Below, piece by piece: positions 24,666 to 33,436 of a stretch of 64,000 bases of DNA (positions are counted from its first letter, which is position 1; the number at the start of each line of letters is the position of its first letter). The DNA is taken from positions 682,001-746,000 of the forward strand of contig CAMLMC010000001.1 in assembly GCA_946481075.1 (NCBI GenBank), read 5' to 3'. Position numbers and translations under genes: made by a program. Source of the stretch: an uncultured Alphaproteobacteria bacterium (lineage in GTDB: Bacteria > Pseudomonadota > Alphaproteobacteria > Micavibrionales > Micavibrionaceae). The notes beneath the pieces were generated by a model, which saw nothing but the letters and a program-made list of their open reading frames with translations, ran no database searches and had not been told where the DNA came from.

Positions 24666-25476
24666 GGTTATAATCTTCCTTTTCTTGCTCTTCGTTCCGG
24701 TATCGAATGCCGCCGCGCAAGGCGCGCCGCTAACCGGCGATTTTGCCAGCCTTAAACATACAGGCTCCGCACGAATTGACAAGGTTATCGACGCGCAAAC
24801 AATCCTTTTAAACGATGGAAAGATCGTCCGGCTTCTTTCCTTGCAATACCCGTTTGTAACGGATGAAGAGACGGGCGGTTCCACGCTCGCCGCCAAAGCG
24901 TTTCTGGAAAAGGCGCTTCCGAACGGCACAGAAGTCATGCTCTACCAGACAAGGAACCAAAAAACAGGGCGCATCAACCGCATGGGGCATACACTCGCCC
25001 ACCTCGTCATCAAAAAGGACGGTAACTGGATCAACGGCCTTCTGGTCGCGGGCGGTTTTGCCTATGCCATGACGGATGCGGACAATCCCGAAATGGCGGA
25101 CCAGCTCTATGCGCTGGAGCAAATGGCGCGTCAAGCGCGGCGCGGCCTGTGGCAGGACGGCTCCCCTTTCGGGCTACTCTCCGATGACATGGCGGCACAA
25201 GGCAACGGTCAGTTCCGCGTGGTGGAAGGCACGGTCAACCGCGCCGCCTCTTCCAAAAACAACATCTATCTTAATTTCGGCACTGACTGGAGGAAGGATT
25301 TCACGGCGCAGGTCAGCCCCGCGCTGCGTAAAGAATTGTCGAAACGGGATATAGATCCGCTTTCCCTAACCGGGCAGAAAGTCCGCGTACGCGGATGGAT
25401 TCGCGAATGGAACGGCCCGTTCATGGAGCTGGAGACCGCCGATCGGCTTGAAATTCTGCCTGCGGAAAGCCCGTAA
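24655..25476 (+). CDS. Secreted staphylococcal-nuclease-like (SNase fold) protein
   Basis: From ATG 24655 (MMRMVIIFLFLLFVPVSNAA) the protein has 273 residues with a clear signal peptide; ATG 24664 is equally possible. Residues 40-165 follow the thermonuclease fold: DAQTILLNDGKIVRLLSL, AAKAFLEKALPNGTEVMLY, QKTGRINRMGHTLAHLVI, NGLLVAGGFAYAM and ARQARRGLW. The catalytic-type VDTPE segment is replaced by QYPFV, so nuclease activity is doubtful. A C-terminal OB-like region (GQKVRVRGWIREWNGPFMEL) follows. Its start overlaps that of the divergent M48 gene, leaving no free promoter space between them. Confidence 0.82.
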   Translation: MMRMVIIFLFLLFVPVSNAAAQGAPLTGDFASLKHTGSARIDKVIDAQTILLNDGKIVRLLSLQYPFVTDEETGGSTLAAKAFLEKALPNGTEVMLYQTRNQKTGRINRMGHTLAHLVIKKDGNWINGLLVAGGFAYAMTDADNPEMADQLYALEQMARQARRGLWQDGSPFGLLSDDMAAQGNGQFRVVEGTVNRAASSKNNIYLNFGTDWRKDFTAQVSPALRKELSKRDIDPLSLTGQKVRVRGWIREWNGPFMELETADRLEILPAESP

Positions 25477-25559
25477 CCCCCGCCTTCCCGCTTGATCGGC
25501 GTTCACGAAAATGCGAGAAACCCTGTAATGAATTCCGTAAACCAGACAAAGGAAAAACC

Positions 25560-26768
25560 ATGTCTTTTAAAACGCTTCAAGATTTCGACCTCAAAGGCAA
25601 ACGTGTTCTGCTGCGCGCCGACCTGAACGTGCCCGCCAAGGATGGCAAGGTCACGGATACAACGCGCATCGACCGCCTGAAACCGGGGATCGACTATCTG
25701 GTGTCTCAGGGCGCGAAGGTCGTTGTCCTTTCCCATTTCGGTCGTCCGAAGGGTGGATACGAGGCCGAATTCTCCCTCGCCTTCCTCGCGCCCGAATGCG
25801 CGAAAAGCTGGGGCCACAAAGTATCCTTCGGCAAGGATTGCATCGGCGCGGAAGCCGAGACAGCCGTTGCCGCGTTGAACGATGGCGAAATTGTCCTGCT
25901 TGAAAACCTGCGTTTCCACAAGGGTGAAGAAGGCAACGATCCGGCATTCGTGGAGCAGCTTGCCAAGCTTGGAGATATTTACGCCAATGACGCCTTCTCC
26001 GCCGCGCACCGCGCACACGCATCGACCGAAGGTCTTGCCCATCGCCTGCCGACGGCCGCCGGTTTCCTGATGGAGGCGGAATTGAATGCATTGAACAATG
26101 CGCTGGAATCACCGAAGAAACCAGTAATCGCGATTGTCGGTGGTTCGAAGATTTCGACCAAGCTTTCGGTGCTCAATAACCTCGTCCAAAAAGTGGATTA
26201 TCTTTTCCTCGGTGGCGGCATGGCGAATACGTTTCTGGTCGCCAAGGGCATCGAAGTTGGGAAATCCCTCTGCGAGCGCGACATGGTTGGACAGGCAAAA
26301 GAAATTATCACCACCGCCGAAAAGGCCGGATGTGAAATCCTTCTTCCCATAGACCGTGTTTGCGTCACGACATTCGGCGAAAACGCGCCCTTCACCATCC
26401 GCGCCACCGAAGAAATGCCGCAGGATGAAGAGGCCGTCGATGTCGGACCCGCAACGATTGAAAAACTCGGCGATATTCTGGCCGGTTGCAAAACCGCGCT
26501 CTGGAACGGCCCGATGGGTGTGTTCGAAGTCAAGCCTTTCGACAAAGGCACGAATGACCTCGCCCGCACAGTGGCCACATTGACAAAGGCCGGAAGCCTT
26601 GTGTCCGTGGCCGGCGGTGGCGATACGGTTTCCGCGCTCGAAAATGCAGGCGTGGCGAGTGAGTTCAGCTATATCTCCACCGCGGGCGGTGCGTTCCTGG
26701 AATGGCTGGAAGGCAAAGAGTTGCCGGGTGTTGCCGCGCTCAACAACGCCGCAAAGAAAGCAGCATGA
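25560..26768 (+). CDS. pgk: Phosphoglycerate kinase
   Basis: The 402-residue protein has the hallmarks of the glycolytic and gluconeogenic kinase that interconverts 1,3-bisphosphoglycerate and 3-phosphoglycerate: KRVLLRADLNVP near the N terminus, SHFGRPKG, ENLRFHKGEEGND, ANDAFSAAHRAHAS, VGGSKISTKL and the C-terminal nucleotide loop SVAGGGDTVSA. AAAGGAAAAACC precedes the ATG. It stands alone and ends with a strong terminator; gap and fba are not in the window. Confidence 0.97.
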   Translation: MSFKTLQDFDLKGKRVLLRADLNVPAKDGKVTDTTRIDRLKPGIDYLVSQGAKVVVLSHFGRPKGGYEAEFSLAFLAPECAKSWGHKVSFGKDCIGAEAETAVAALNDGEIVLLENLRFHKGEEGNDPAFVEQLAKLGDIYANDAFSAAHRAHASTEGLAHRLPTAAGFLMEAELNALNNALESPKKPVIAIVGGSKISTKLSVLNNLVQKVDYLFLGGGMANTFLVAKGIEVGKSLCERDMVGQAKEIITTAEKAGCEILLPIDRVCVTTFGENAPFTIRATEEMPQDEEAVDVGPATIEKLGDILAGCKTALWNGPMGVFEVKPFDKGTNDLARTVATLTKAGSLVSVAGGGDTVSALENAGVASEFSYISTAGGAFLEWLEGKELPGVAALNNAAKKAA

Positions 26769-26831
26769 TCTTTTAAAGCCATCGTCGACAACCATCGCTT
26801 CGCTCCGCCGAGCCGATGGATCAAAACAATA

Positions 26832-26862
26832 AAAGCCCCGGTTTTTTACACCGGGGCTTTTC
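26832..26862. terminator. Terminator after pgk
   Basis: AAAGCCCCGG (26832-26841) pairs with CCGGGGCTTT (26851-26860) over a T-rich loop. It can serve pgk and the convergent DUF2336 gene. Confidence 0.88.
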
Positions 26863-26888
26863 ATTTTACCTGGAGGATAAAAACTCTT

Positions 26889-28007
26889 TTAGTGCTTCGA
26901 TATTCCGAGAAAACGCTGCGCCTCTGTCTGATTGATCATGTCATACATACTCATCAGGCGTGACAGTTCGGTGTGATTGATAATCCGCTTTTCGGTATTG
27001 CGGAATTTCTCCGTCAACAAATAGATGCTAATGAAATCGGCTTTTTGGATATCCAGTGCGCGGCATGTAATAGCAAGGGCCTTGCCGCTTTCCTGTTTCA
27101 AAATCGTGCGGACCGTTTCAACGGGTAATCCGGTATAAACGGAAAACTGAACCAGGAATGTTGAAGATTGCCCGCGACGCAACGCGGAGACCATGCCCGG
27201 TATTTTGAGTTCCCCGCGGCGGAGCAAGATGTTCGTCTGCGCCAGCAATAGATCGTAATTCTCAATCGGGCGGGTCTCGACGCGGATTTCGCGCACGACC
27301 TCATCCAGGACGATAGAAGCATCATTCGCCACGTCTTCGTCGAATTTATCCTTGATGGCCTTTTTTAACTCGCCCCCGACAAAATCATACAATATTTCCG
27401 CCACAGCCTGCGGCAAATCATGGCGCGATATCATCGTCTGCGCCAATTGCTGCTCCCCTTTGGCAAGATCTGTCAGAATGTCATAGGCATGCGCGGTGAG
27501 TTTGACCCCGTCGTTTTCGCAAAGGTTGATGGCTATTGCAAAATCTTTGGTATCGACGAGCATGTTGATTAGGGCATCGCCCAAACCTTCACGGCTGGCG
27601 ATAACGCGGCCATGTTGAACGCCCTTCGCCTGAAGAATATAGGCAAGATCCATATCCTGAAGAACCGGAGATGCCCGAAGAACAGGTTCGGCGATCGATA
27701 TTTCATCATTGGCAAGCGCCAAGATAACGCGCAGCGGCACATTCTCATATGTCGAAAGACGCTCGGCCAGAGCCTGCTTCAAATCTTGCTCGGCCTGCTT
27801 CATCAAGGCCAGCATGACATCCGTGATAAGCTCCATTTCGTTGTGGCTGAGCTTGGTCGTCATCAAATCCGTCATAATGGTGGTCAATTCGGCACGGGCA
27901 GAGTCATTTTCATGATTGCCGGCAAGGCTGTAGAGCCTGTGCGTGTCATATAGACGCACAAGCATCGGTGCTACCTCCGGCGATCTCTCTAGAATCTCAA
28001 AACCCAT
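26889..28007 (-). CDS. DUF2336 domain protein
   Basis: The protein has 372 residues from ATG 28007, which has GGGGAT upstream; the frame extends to a GTG at 28019. It is all helical and matches the alphaproteobacterial DUF2336 pattern, with repeated HEAT-like helices such as LADLAKGEQQLAQTMISRHD and SIAEPVLRASPVLQDMDL. There is no signal peptide or membrane segment. Members are often found near regulatory or motility genes, but the biochemical role is not established. It stands alone on the minus strand. Confidence 0.78.
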   Translation of the reverse strand: MGFEILERSPEVAPMLVRLYDTHRLYSLAGNHENDSARAELTTIMTDLMTTKLSHNEMELITDVMLALMKQAEQDLKQALAERLSTYENVPLRVILALANDEISIAEPVLRASPVLQDMDLAYILQAKGVQHGRVIASREGLGDALINMLVDTKDFAIAINLCENDGVKLTAHAYDILTDLAKGEQQLAQTMISRHDLPQAVAEILYDFVGGELKKAIKDKFDEDVANDASIVLDEVVREIRVETRPIENYDLLLAQTNILLRRGELKIPGMVSALRRGQSSTFLVQFSVYTGLPVETVRTILKQESGKALAITCRALDIQKADFISIYLLTEKFRNTEKRIINHTELSRLMSMYDMINQTEAQRFLGISKH

Positions 28008-28282
28008 TTTTATCCCCACATATCCATCCCCGCCAACGGCATGATTGGGTCCGGATAATTAACTCCCCCGCACAGTTGTTTTGTCAGTCCCGTTTTGTCA
28101 AAATGACCTGTCAGAGCCGCAGAAAACCGTGCTTCCTATTGTTTTTTACGCCAAAAGTATTTACACTAGGTTAAATTAGAAAAGTATTTTGTTAAAATTC
28201 GTCTAAAAGTTTCAATTTGTCGGTTATAGCCCTCCCGCCGCAGATTCCTGCGCCCTCTAAGAGTTCGTTAAGGTTTTCCTGA

Positions 28283-28298
28283 TACCTTTTTAAAGGTA
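28283..28298. promoter_or_regulatory. Perfect palindrome upstream of a small gene
   Basis: TACCTTT-TT-AAAGGTA is a perfect 7-base inverted repeat 34 bases before the ATG at 28332, in operator position. The remainder of the 28020-28331 gap is A/T-rich and shows no gene or clear promoter. Confidence 0.4.
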
Positions 28299-28331
28299 GA
28301 TTCACGCACGGTTCATACAGGTCATTACGAT

Positions 28332-28604
28332 ATGGTTTACCCAGTCAGCGGCGCAGCCGCGCAACAAATTCCAGCAGCCAATACGTTCCAGCCCGGCGCA
28401 CAGGCCGTGGACAACAAAAATCAAGCGCAGGAAAACCGCCTTGATTCGACCAAGCTGTCCGGAACGGAAACAGCCCGCTCCCAGGAAACAAACACGAAAA
28501 GCCTTCAACGGAACGAAAGTTATTCTGATAGTGGCCGCGCCAAGGATACGGGCGGCGTGAGTGCCAATTCATCCCGTGGCTCCTCGATCGATATCACTAT
28601 TTAA
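28332..28604 (+). CDS. Small disordered protein of unknown function
   Basis: The 90-residue frame begins MVYPVSGAAAQQIPAANT. It is rich in Gln, Asn, Ser, Thr and Ala, with no hydrophobic core, no cysteine and a C terminus SSIDITI. It appears disordered. A terminator directly downstream and an upstream palindrome support a real transcription unit. No family is recognised. Confidence 0.6.
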   Translation: MVYPVSGAAAQQIPAANTFQPGAQAVDNKNQAQENRLDSTKLSGTETARSQETNTKSLQRNESYSDSGRAKDTGGVSANSSRGSSIDITI

Positions 28605-28626
28605 AGTTCTCCCTGCAACTTTTGCA

Positions 28627-28654
28627 AAGGGCGCCTCCGGGCGCCCTCTTTTTT
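28627..28654 (+). terminator. Rho-independent terminator after the small disordered-protein gene
   Basis: GGGCGCC (28629-28635) pairs with GGCGCCC (28640-28646) over TCCG, followed by TCTTTTTT. Confidence 0.9.
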
Positions 28655-28690
28655 AGTTGTATTGCCTCTGTCGGTTCGACGGAATTAAAA

Positions 28691-30205
28691 CTACTGAAAC
28701 GCAACTTCGTTGAAGGACCGGAGTTTCCGGCTATGAAGCCTTTCGGGGCCGATACCGCGCAGGATTTCCATGGCGCGCAGGCCAATCTTCAAATGCTGTT
28801 CCACCCGTTCGCGGTAGAACGTATCGGCCATGCCCGGCAGCTTTAACTGCCCATGCAATGGTTTGTCGGACACACAGAGGAGCGTGCCATAGGGAACACG
28901 GAAGCGGAACCCGTTCGCCGCCACGGTGCCGGATTCCATGTCGAGCGCGATGGCACGTGACTGACTGAACCGTATATTCTGCCTTACAGAAGACCGCAAC
29001 TCCCAGTTTCGGTCATCAACCGTCGCCACGGTGCCCGTGCGCATGACCTTTTTCAGGTCGTAACCTTTAAAGCCCGTGATCTCGCTCACCGCCTGTTCAA
29101 GGCTCACCTGAATTTCAGAAAGCGCCGGCAACGGAATGCTCGGGTGCAGATCATGATAAAGCACATTGTCTTCGCGCAAATAGGCATGTGCCAGAACATA
29201 ATCGCCAAGCGCCTGAGAATTACGAAGGCCCGCGCAGTGACCAAGCATCAACCATGCATGCGGGCGAAGCACGGCAACATGGTCCGTGATCGTTTTGGCG
29301 TTCGATGGGCCGACACCGATATTGATCATGGTGATACCCGATCCATCGGCGCGTTTTAAGTGATAGGCCGGCATTTGCGGCATGCGGCGCAGAATGGCCC
29401 CTGCCTCATCGCGGTCCGTGCGTTGCTCCGCCGGAATATTCTTATTCGATGTCACCTTGTCACCCGGTTCAACAAACGCCGTATATTGTTCGCGGTGGCG
29501 CAGCAGTTCGGGGTCCGATGTCTGTGTCATCATATCGGTGCAGATTTTCACGAATTCATCGATATAGAACTGATAGTTCGTGAAGATCATATAATTCTGG
29601 AAGTGTTGTGCCTTTGTGCCCGTGTAATGTTTCAGGCGTTGCAGCGATAAATCCGCGCGCGGCGCGGGGAAGAGTGATAGAGGAGTCGGCTGTCCATCAC
29701 GAACGATGTAGGTTCCGTTCGCAATCTGGTCGTCCATCAAACCCAGATCAGGCTGATCGAAAATAAACGGCAACTCTTCCATCTGCGTCTGCGTCAGGTC
29801 ACGTTCGGTATGGAAATCTTCACCCAGCGCAAAATGCAGCGGGATATGCGTATCGCTCTGCCCCACCTCGACTGTACCACCATGGCTTTTGAGAAGCAGG
29901 CCTATCATGCTCTTGTAATAATGGTCGAAAATATCGGGACGGGTCAGCGTGGTCTCATAAATCCCCGGCTTTGGCACAAACCCGTAAGACAGGCGCGAGT
30001 CAGGCCGCGTGACATTTTCGATTCTAAAGCGGATATAGGGGTAAAACCCAATGACTTTTTTGTCTTTCAGTTCGCCCCGCGCAAACGCTTTGAAGGATTC
30101 GCGCAAATGCGCGATGTTGTCGTTATAGATTTTCTCTATCGCGGCAAAGGCTTCTTCGGCGGTTTTGTATGATTTGGGCGGGGCGGGAAATAATCTTTTC
30201 AACAT
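28691..30205 (-). CDS. amn: AMP nucleosidase
   Basis: The 504-residue protein is of normal Amn size. An N-terminal regulatory domain (1-190) is followed by a nucleoside-phosphorylase-fold domain with ITMINIGVGPSNAKTITDHVA, LRPHAWLMLGHCAGLRNSQ, GDYVLAHAYLRED and a C-terminal ALDMESGTVAANGFRF, the Asp/Glu catalytic-type region. It hydrolyses AMP to adenine and ribose 5-phosphate and so controls adenylate levels. No strong ribosome binding site is seen before ATG 30205. It is a single gene. Confidence 0.93.
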   Translation of the reverse strand: MLKRLFPAPPKSYKTAEEAFAAIEKIYNDNIAHLRESFKAFARGELKDKKVIGFYPYIRFRIENVTRPDSRLSYGFVPKPGIYETTLTRPDIFDHYYKSMIGLLLKSHGGTVEVGQSDTHIPLHFALGEDFHTERDLTQTQMEELPFIFDQPDLGLMDDQIANGTYIVRDGQPTPLSLFPAPRADLSLQRLKHYTGTKAQHFQNYMIFTNYQFYIDEFVKICTDMMTQTSDPELLRHREQYTAFVEPGDKVTSNKNIPAEQRTDRDEAGAILRRMPQMPAYHLKRADGSGITMINIGVGPSNAKTITDHVAVLRPHAWLMLGHCAGLRNSQALGDYVLAHAYLREDNVLYHDLHPSIPLPALSEIQVSLEQAVSEITGFKGYDLKKVMRTGTVATVDDRNWELRSSVRQNIRFSQSRAIALDMESGTVAANGFRFRVPYGTLLCVSDKPLHGQLKLPGMADTFYRERVEQHLKIGLRAMEILRGIGPERLHSRKLRSFNEVAFQ

Positions 30206-30247
30206 GGCCTATTATGGCCGAAAATGGTTAAAATTTCAACCACATAG

Positions 30248-30601
30248 CTAATTCAGTCGGACGGCAAAGGAATCATCGAAGCTTTTGCCCGTATATCCTC
30301 CGCGAAAAGCTTGAATAGGCATACCGGCACTTTCACCGGCGTGGGCATTAAAGGCCTTAAGGAATTGTGCGGCGCGATCCGCATTTTCCTCCATGCAAAA
30401 GGCCATATCGCGCCCGTGACAATAAATATTGTCCAAAGAACCGTAATCATCGTTGGAACAATAATCTTTTACATCGTTAAAGACTTGTGCGGCCATATCG
30501 GCAACGTCAATCAGACCCGCATCTATATGGCCCTTAAGTATTCCAACGATTAACGGCGACATTCCAACGTGAATTTGAAAATCGTCTTTAAGAAGTGTCA
30601 T
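30248..30601 (-). CDS. Hypothetical protein downstream of ftsY
   Basis: From ATG 30601, one base after the ftsY stop, this gives 117 residues. The sequence (MTLLKDDFQIHVGMSPLIVG...) looks globular and soluble, with three cysteines and a region IYCHGRDMAFCMEENADRA. It shows no signal peptide or recognised motif. The tight spacing implies it is cotranscribed and translationally coupled with ftsY as the last gene of the dapF operon. Confidence 0.6.
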   Translation of the reverse strand: MTLLKDDFQIHVGMSPLIVGILKGHIDAGLIDVADMAAQVFNDVKDYCSNDDYGSLDNIYCHGRDMAFCMEENADRAAQFLKAFNAHAGESAGMPIQAFRGGYTGKSFDDSFAVRLN

Positions 30602-30602
30602 G

Positions 30603-31763
30603 TTAGCCAATCCCCATCAAGGCGCGGGCGAAATCCGGCGCGTCGAAGGCGGAGAGGTCTTCTATCCCCTCGCCCACGCCAACCGCATGGATCGGCAGGC
30701 CGAATTCACGGGCAAGACCGACAACCACGCCGCCACGGGCAGAACCGTCCAGTTTGGTGACGATCAAGCCCGTCAGGTTCACGGCGTCCTTAAAGACGGA
30801 AACCTGGCTCATCGCATTCTGACCTGTCGTTGCATCGAGCACCAGTAGAGCAGCATGCGGAATATTTTCATCATGTTTTTTCAAAACGCGGACGAGTTTT
30901 TGCAATTCAGCCATCAATCCGGCCTTGTTTTGCAAACGTCCGGCCGTATCGATCATCAGAACGTCCATGCCTTCCGCCTTGGCTTTCTCATACGCTTCGA
31001 ACGCGACAGAGGCAGCATCGGCGCCGATATCTTTTTTATAGAGCGGCACATGGGCGCGGTTCGCCCACACCTCTAACTGGTCGACAGCCGCCGCGCGGAA
31101 TGTATCCGCCGCCGCGATCATTACCTTTTTATGCTGATGGATATGCCACTCATAGGCGAGCTTGCCGATGGTCGTCGTTTTCCCCGCACCGTTCACACCG
31201 GACACCAAAATGACAAACGGGCCATTCGCGGGTTTTTCAAGCGTGAGCGGCTTTGCCACAGGCGCGAGCATATCACCGATAATGTCGGCCAGCGCCATGC
31301 GCACTTCGTTCGGTTCGATATCTTTTTCGAATTTACGCGCAGAAAATTCTTCAATGATTGCCGCAGCCGTTTTGGGGCCAAGGTCTGACATGATGAGAAG
31401 GTCTTCAAGATCTTGCAGCGAATCTTCATTCAGCTTACGCTTTGTAAAGATATCGGAAATCCCCTGCCCCAGCTTTCCTGTGGATTTGGAAAGCCCTGCG
31501 CCAAGACGAGAGAACCAGCCATTGTCACCATTCGTATCGCCTTCATCGGAAACGGCGGCCACGGGCGTGGGAGTAATCTGAAGTTCGTCGACGATTTCGG
31601 ATTCGGTTTCTTCGAGCTCGTGCTTTTTGAATTCGGGATCGATGTCGGAATCATATTCAACAGGCAGCTCTATCGCGGGTTCACCTTCGGGATGCAAAAG
31701 ATTTTCATCTTTCGCTTCCTGTTCGTGATCGCCCTCATTCTTTTTCTTCCGCCAGAACATCAT
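30603..31763 (-). CDS. ftsY: FtsY, signal recognition particle receptor
   Basis: The 386-residue protein has an acidic N-terminal A domain (1-75) for membrane contact and an NG GTPase domain. G1 is GVNGAGKT at 189-196, followed by AADTFRAAAVDQLEVWA, DTAGRLQNK and TKLDGSARGG. It docks Ffh-bound ribosomes at the inner membrane for cotranslational insertion. Its ATG overlaps the mtaB stop by four bases. ffh lies about 3.5 kb away on the other strand, so both SRP protein components are in this window. Confidence 0.96.
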   Translation of the reverse strand: MMFWRKKKNEGDHEQEAKDENLLHPEGEPAIELPVEYDSDIDPEFKKHELEETESEIVDELQITPTPVAAVSDEGDTNGDNGWFSRLGAGLSKSTGKLGQGISDIFTKRKLNEDSLQDLEDLLIMSDLGPKTAAAIIEEFSARKFEKDIEPNEVRMALADIIGDMLAPVAKPLTLEKPANGPFVILVSGVNGAGKTTTIGKLAYEWHIHQHKKVMIAAADTFRAAAVDQLEVWANRAHVPLYKKDIGADAASVAFEAYEKAKAEGMDVLMIDTAGRLQNKAGLMAELQKLVRVLKKHDENIPHAALLVLDATTGQNAMSQVSVFKDAVNLTGLIVTKLDGSARGGVVVGLAREFGLPIHAVGVGEGIEDLSAFDAPDFARALMGIG

Positions 31764-33016
31764 GACAAAACCGTTCCTGCGAGTGTTTGATTATCGGATA
31801 GTCCTTCTATTTTAACACGGACCAGGCTGCCGGGGGTAAGTTTTTTATTCAGTCGAACAGGGGCGAAATGTTCGGTATGACCGTAATCGTCTTTTTCCAA
31901 CACGATATTGCGCACCGCATCCACTTGTGACTTTAAAAATTTGCTAACCTGTTTTTCTCCGGCATCACGTAAAAGGGCCGCGCGTTCCTTACGCTTTTCA
32001 TGCGGCACCTGCGGCATTTTCGCGGCGGGCGTGCCGGGCCGTTCGGAGTACGGGAAGACATGCAAGAAAGTAAGATCGCATTCCTCGACAATTTTAAGCG
32101 TATTCGCAAACATCTCGTCGGTTTCGGTCGGAAACCCCGCGATGATATCCGCGCCGAATACGATATCGGGACGATAGGAACGTGCGCGTTCGCACATGGC
32201 GATGGCATCGGCACGCAAATGACGGCGCTTCATACGTTTCAATACCATGTCATCGCCTGCTTGCAGGCTCATATGAAGATGCGGCATCAGTCGCTGTTCT
32301 TCCGCAATCAGCTTCCACAAATCTTCATCCATTTCGACAGGATCGAGTGACGACAAACGTAGACGCGGCAATTCGGGCACCAGCGCGAGCACGCGGCGGA
32401 TCATTTGCCCCAGACTAGGAGATCCCGGAAGATCGTGACCATAGGATGTGACATCAACGCCCGTCATGACAATTTCGTTGTAGCCACTCGCCACGAGTGC
32501 GCGTACCTGCGCCGCGATTTCGCCAATCGCAACGGAACGGGAATTCCCACGGCCATAGGGAATGATGCAGAAGGTGCAGCGATGGTCACATCCGTTCTGA
32601 ACCTGAATAAAGGCACGCGCCCTGCCCTCGAATCCTTCCACCAGATGCGACGCCGTTTCCGTCACCGACATAATGTCATTGACGATCACGCGTTCTTCGG
32701 ACGGGCTGCCCCATGTTTCGGGTTTCAATTTCAAATCGTTGCCGATGATGCGGTCGACTTCCGGCATCTCGGCATACATTTCCGGCGACACTTGCGCGGA
32801 ACAACCGGTGACGATGATTTTTGCCTGCGGGTTCTCTTTTTTTGCGCGGCGAATGGCCTGACGCGCCTGACGCTCCGCCTCTTTCGTCACGGCGCAGGTA
32901 TTGAAGATGATGACATCATCCATCCCCGCTGCCTTGGCATGATTGCGCATGACCTCCGACTCATAGGTGTTGAGGCGGCAGCCGAAAGTAACAAGTTCGG
33001 GTTCCTTCAAAGTCAT
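31760..33016 (-). CDS. mtaB: tRNA t6A37 methylthiotransferase MtaB
   Basis: The 418-residue radical SAM enzyme converts t6A37 to ms2t6A37 in tRNAs reading ANN codons. The N-terminal UPF0004 domain holds cluster cysteines C13, C41 and C72. The radical SAM motif is C143, C147, C150 (CDHRCTFC), followed by IIPYGRGNSRS. A C-terminal TRAM-like domain (about 350-418) carries RLNKKLTPGSLVRVKIEGLS. It lies between the lipoprotein gene and ftsY in the conserved dapF-mtaB-ftsY order. MiaB is distinguished by different spacing and motif context. Confidence 0.93.
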   Translation of the reverse strand: MTLKEPELVTFGCRLNTYESEVMRNHAKAAGMDDVIIFNTCAVTKEAERQARQAIRRAKKENPQAKIIVTGCSAQVSPEMYAEMPEVDRIIGNDLKLKPETWGSPSEERVIVNDIMSVTETASHLVEGFEGRARAFIQVQNGCDHRCTFCIIPYGRGNSRSVAIGEIAAQVRALVASGYNEIVMTGVDVTSYGHDLPGSPSLGQMIRRVLALVPELPRLRLSSLDPVEMDEDLWKLIAEEQRLMPHLHMSLQAGDDMVLKRMKRRHLRADAIAMCERARSYRPDIVFGADIIAGFPTETDEMFANTLKIVEECDLTFLHVFPYSERPGTPAAKMPQVPHEKRKERAALLRDAGEKQVSKFLKSQVDAVRNIVLEKDDYGHTEHFAPVRLNKKLTPGSLVRVKIEGLSDNQTLAGTVLS

Positions 33017-33055
33017 GAGGGGGTTTTAATGAAAACGGCCCGCCGTGTCCAACAA

Positions 33056-33436
33056 TTAGAAGCCGAGACCGACCCCGACACCGGTATTGTGATAGCGGTA
33101 GGGATAGCCATAAAGGAAGGCGCGATCGTCATACCAGTCGCGCTCGCGGCGCAGGCGTTCATTCTCGGCCAGCATATCCATGCAAAAATCCATGGCCCGC
33201 GTGCCGGGCTGGTTGCCGCGCGCCATACATTGGCGGAAGCGCGGGTTGCACTCAACGGGGCCAAGGCCGCGGCGGGCCAGCTCCATGTTCAAACGCGGCT
33301 CTTCCCGATAGTTGTTTTTATAGGAGCAAAGCTGGTCATCCGACAGGGTGGCGATTTGCTGGTCGCTCATCTTCATCGTGGGCGATGCGCAAGCAGCCAA
33401 TGCCATAATAGCGATGAGTGCCAGAAATCTTGTCAT
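33056..33436 (-). CDS. Small lipoprotein of unknown function
   Basis: The 126-residue protein begins MTRFLALIAIMALAACASP, a lipoprotein signal with Cys 16 as the lipidation site. The mature part has further cysteines (QLCSYKNNYRE, VECNPRFRQCMARGN, DFCMDML) that could form disulfides, then an Arg/Tyr-rich tail ending VGVGLGF. It overlaps the dapF stop by four bases (ATGA), so it is coupled to dapF. No family is recognised with confidence. Confidence 0.75.
   Translation of the reverse strand: MTRFLALIAIMALAACASPTMKMSDQQIATLSDDQLCSYKNNYREEPRLNMELARRGLGPVECNPRFRQCMARGNQPGTRAMDFCMDMLAENERLRRERDWYDDRAFLYGYPYRYHNTGVGVGLGF

Noticed and set aside
24666..24938. N-terminal extension of the M48 protease frame
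   Set aside because: The lipoprotein signal and AAGGAAG ribosome binding site place the start at 24665; the extension is the reverse of the SNase-like gene.
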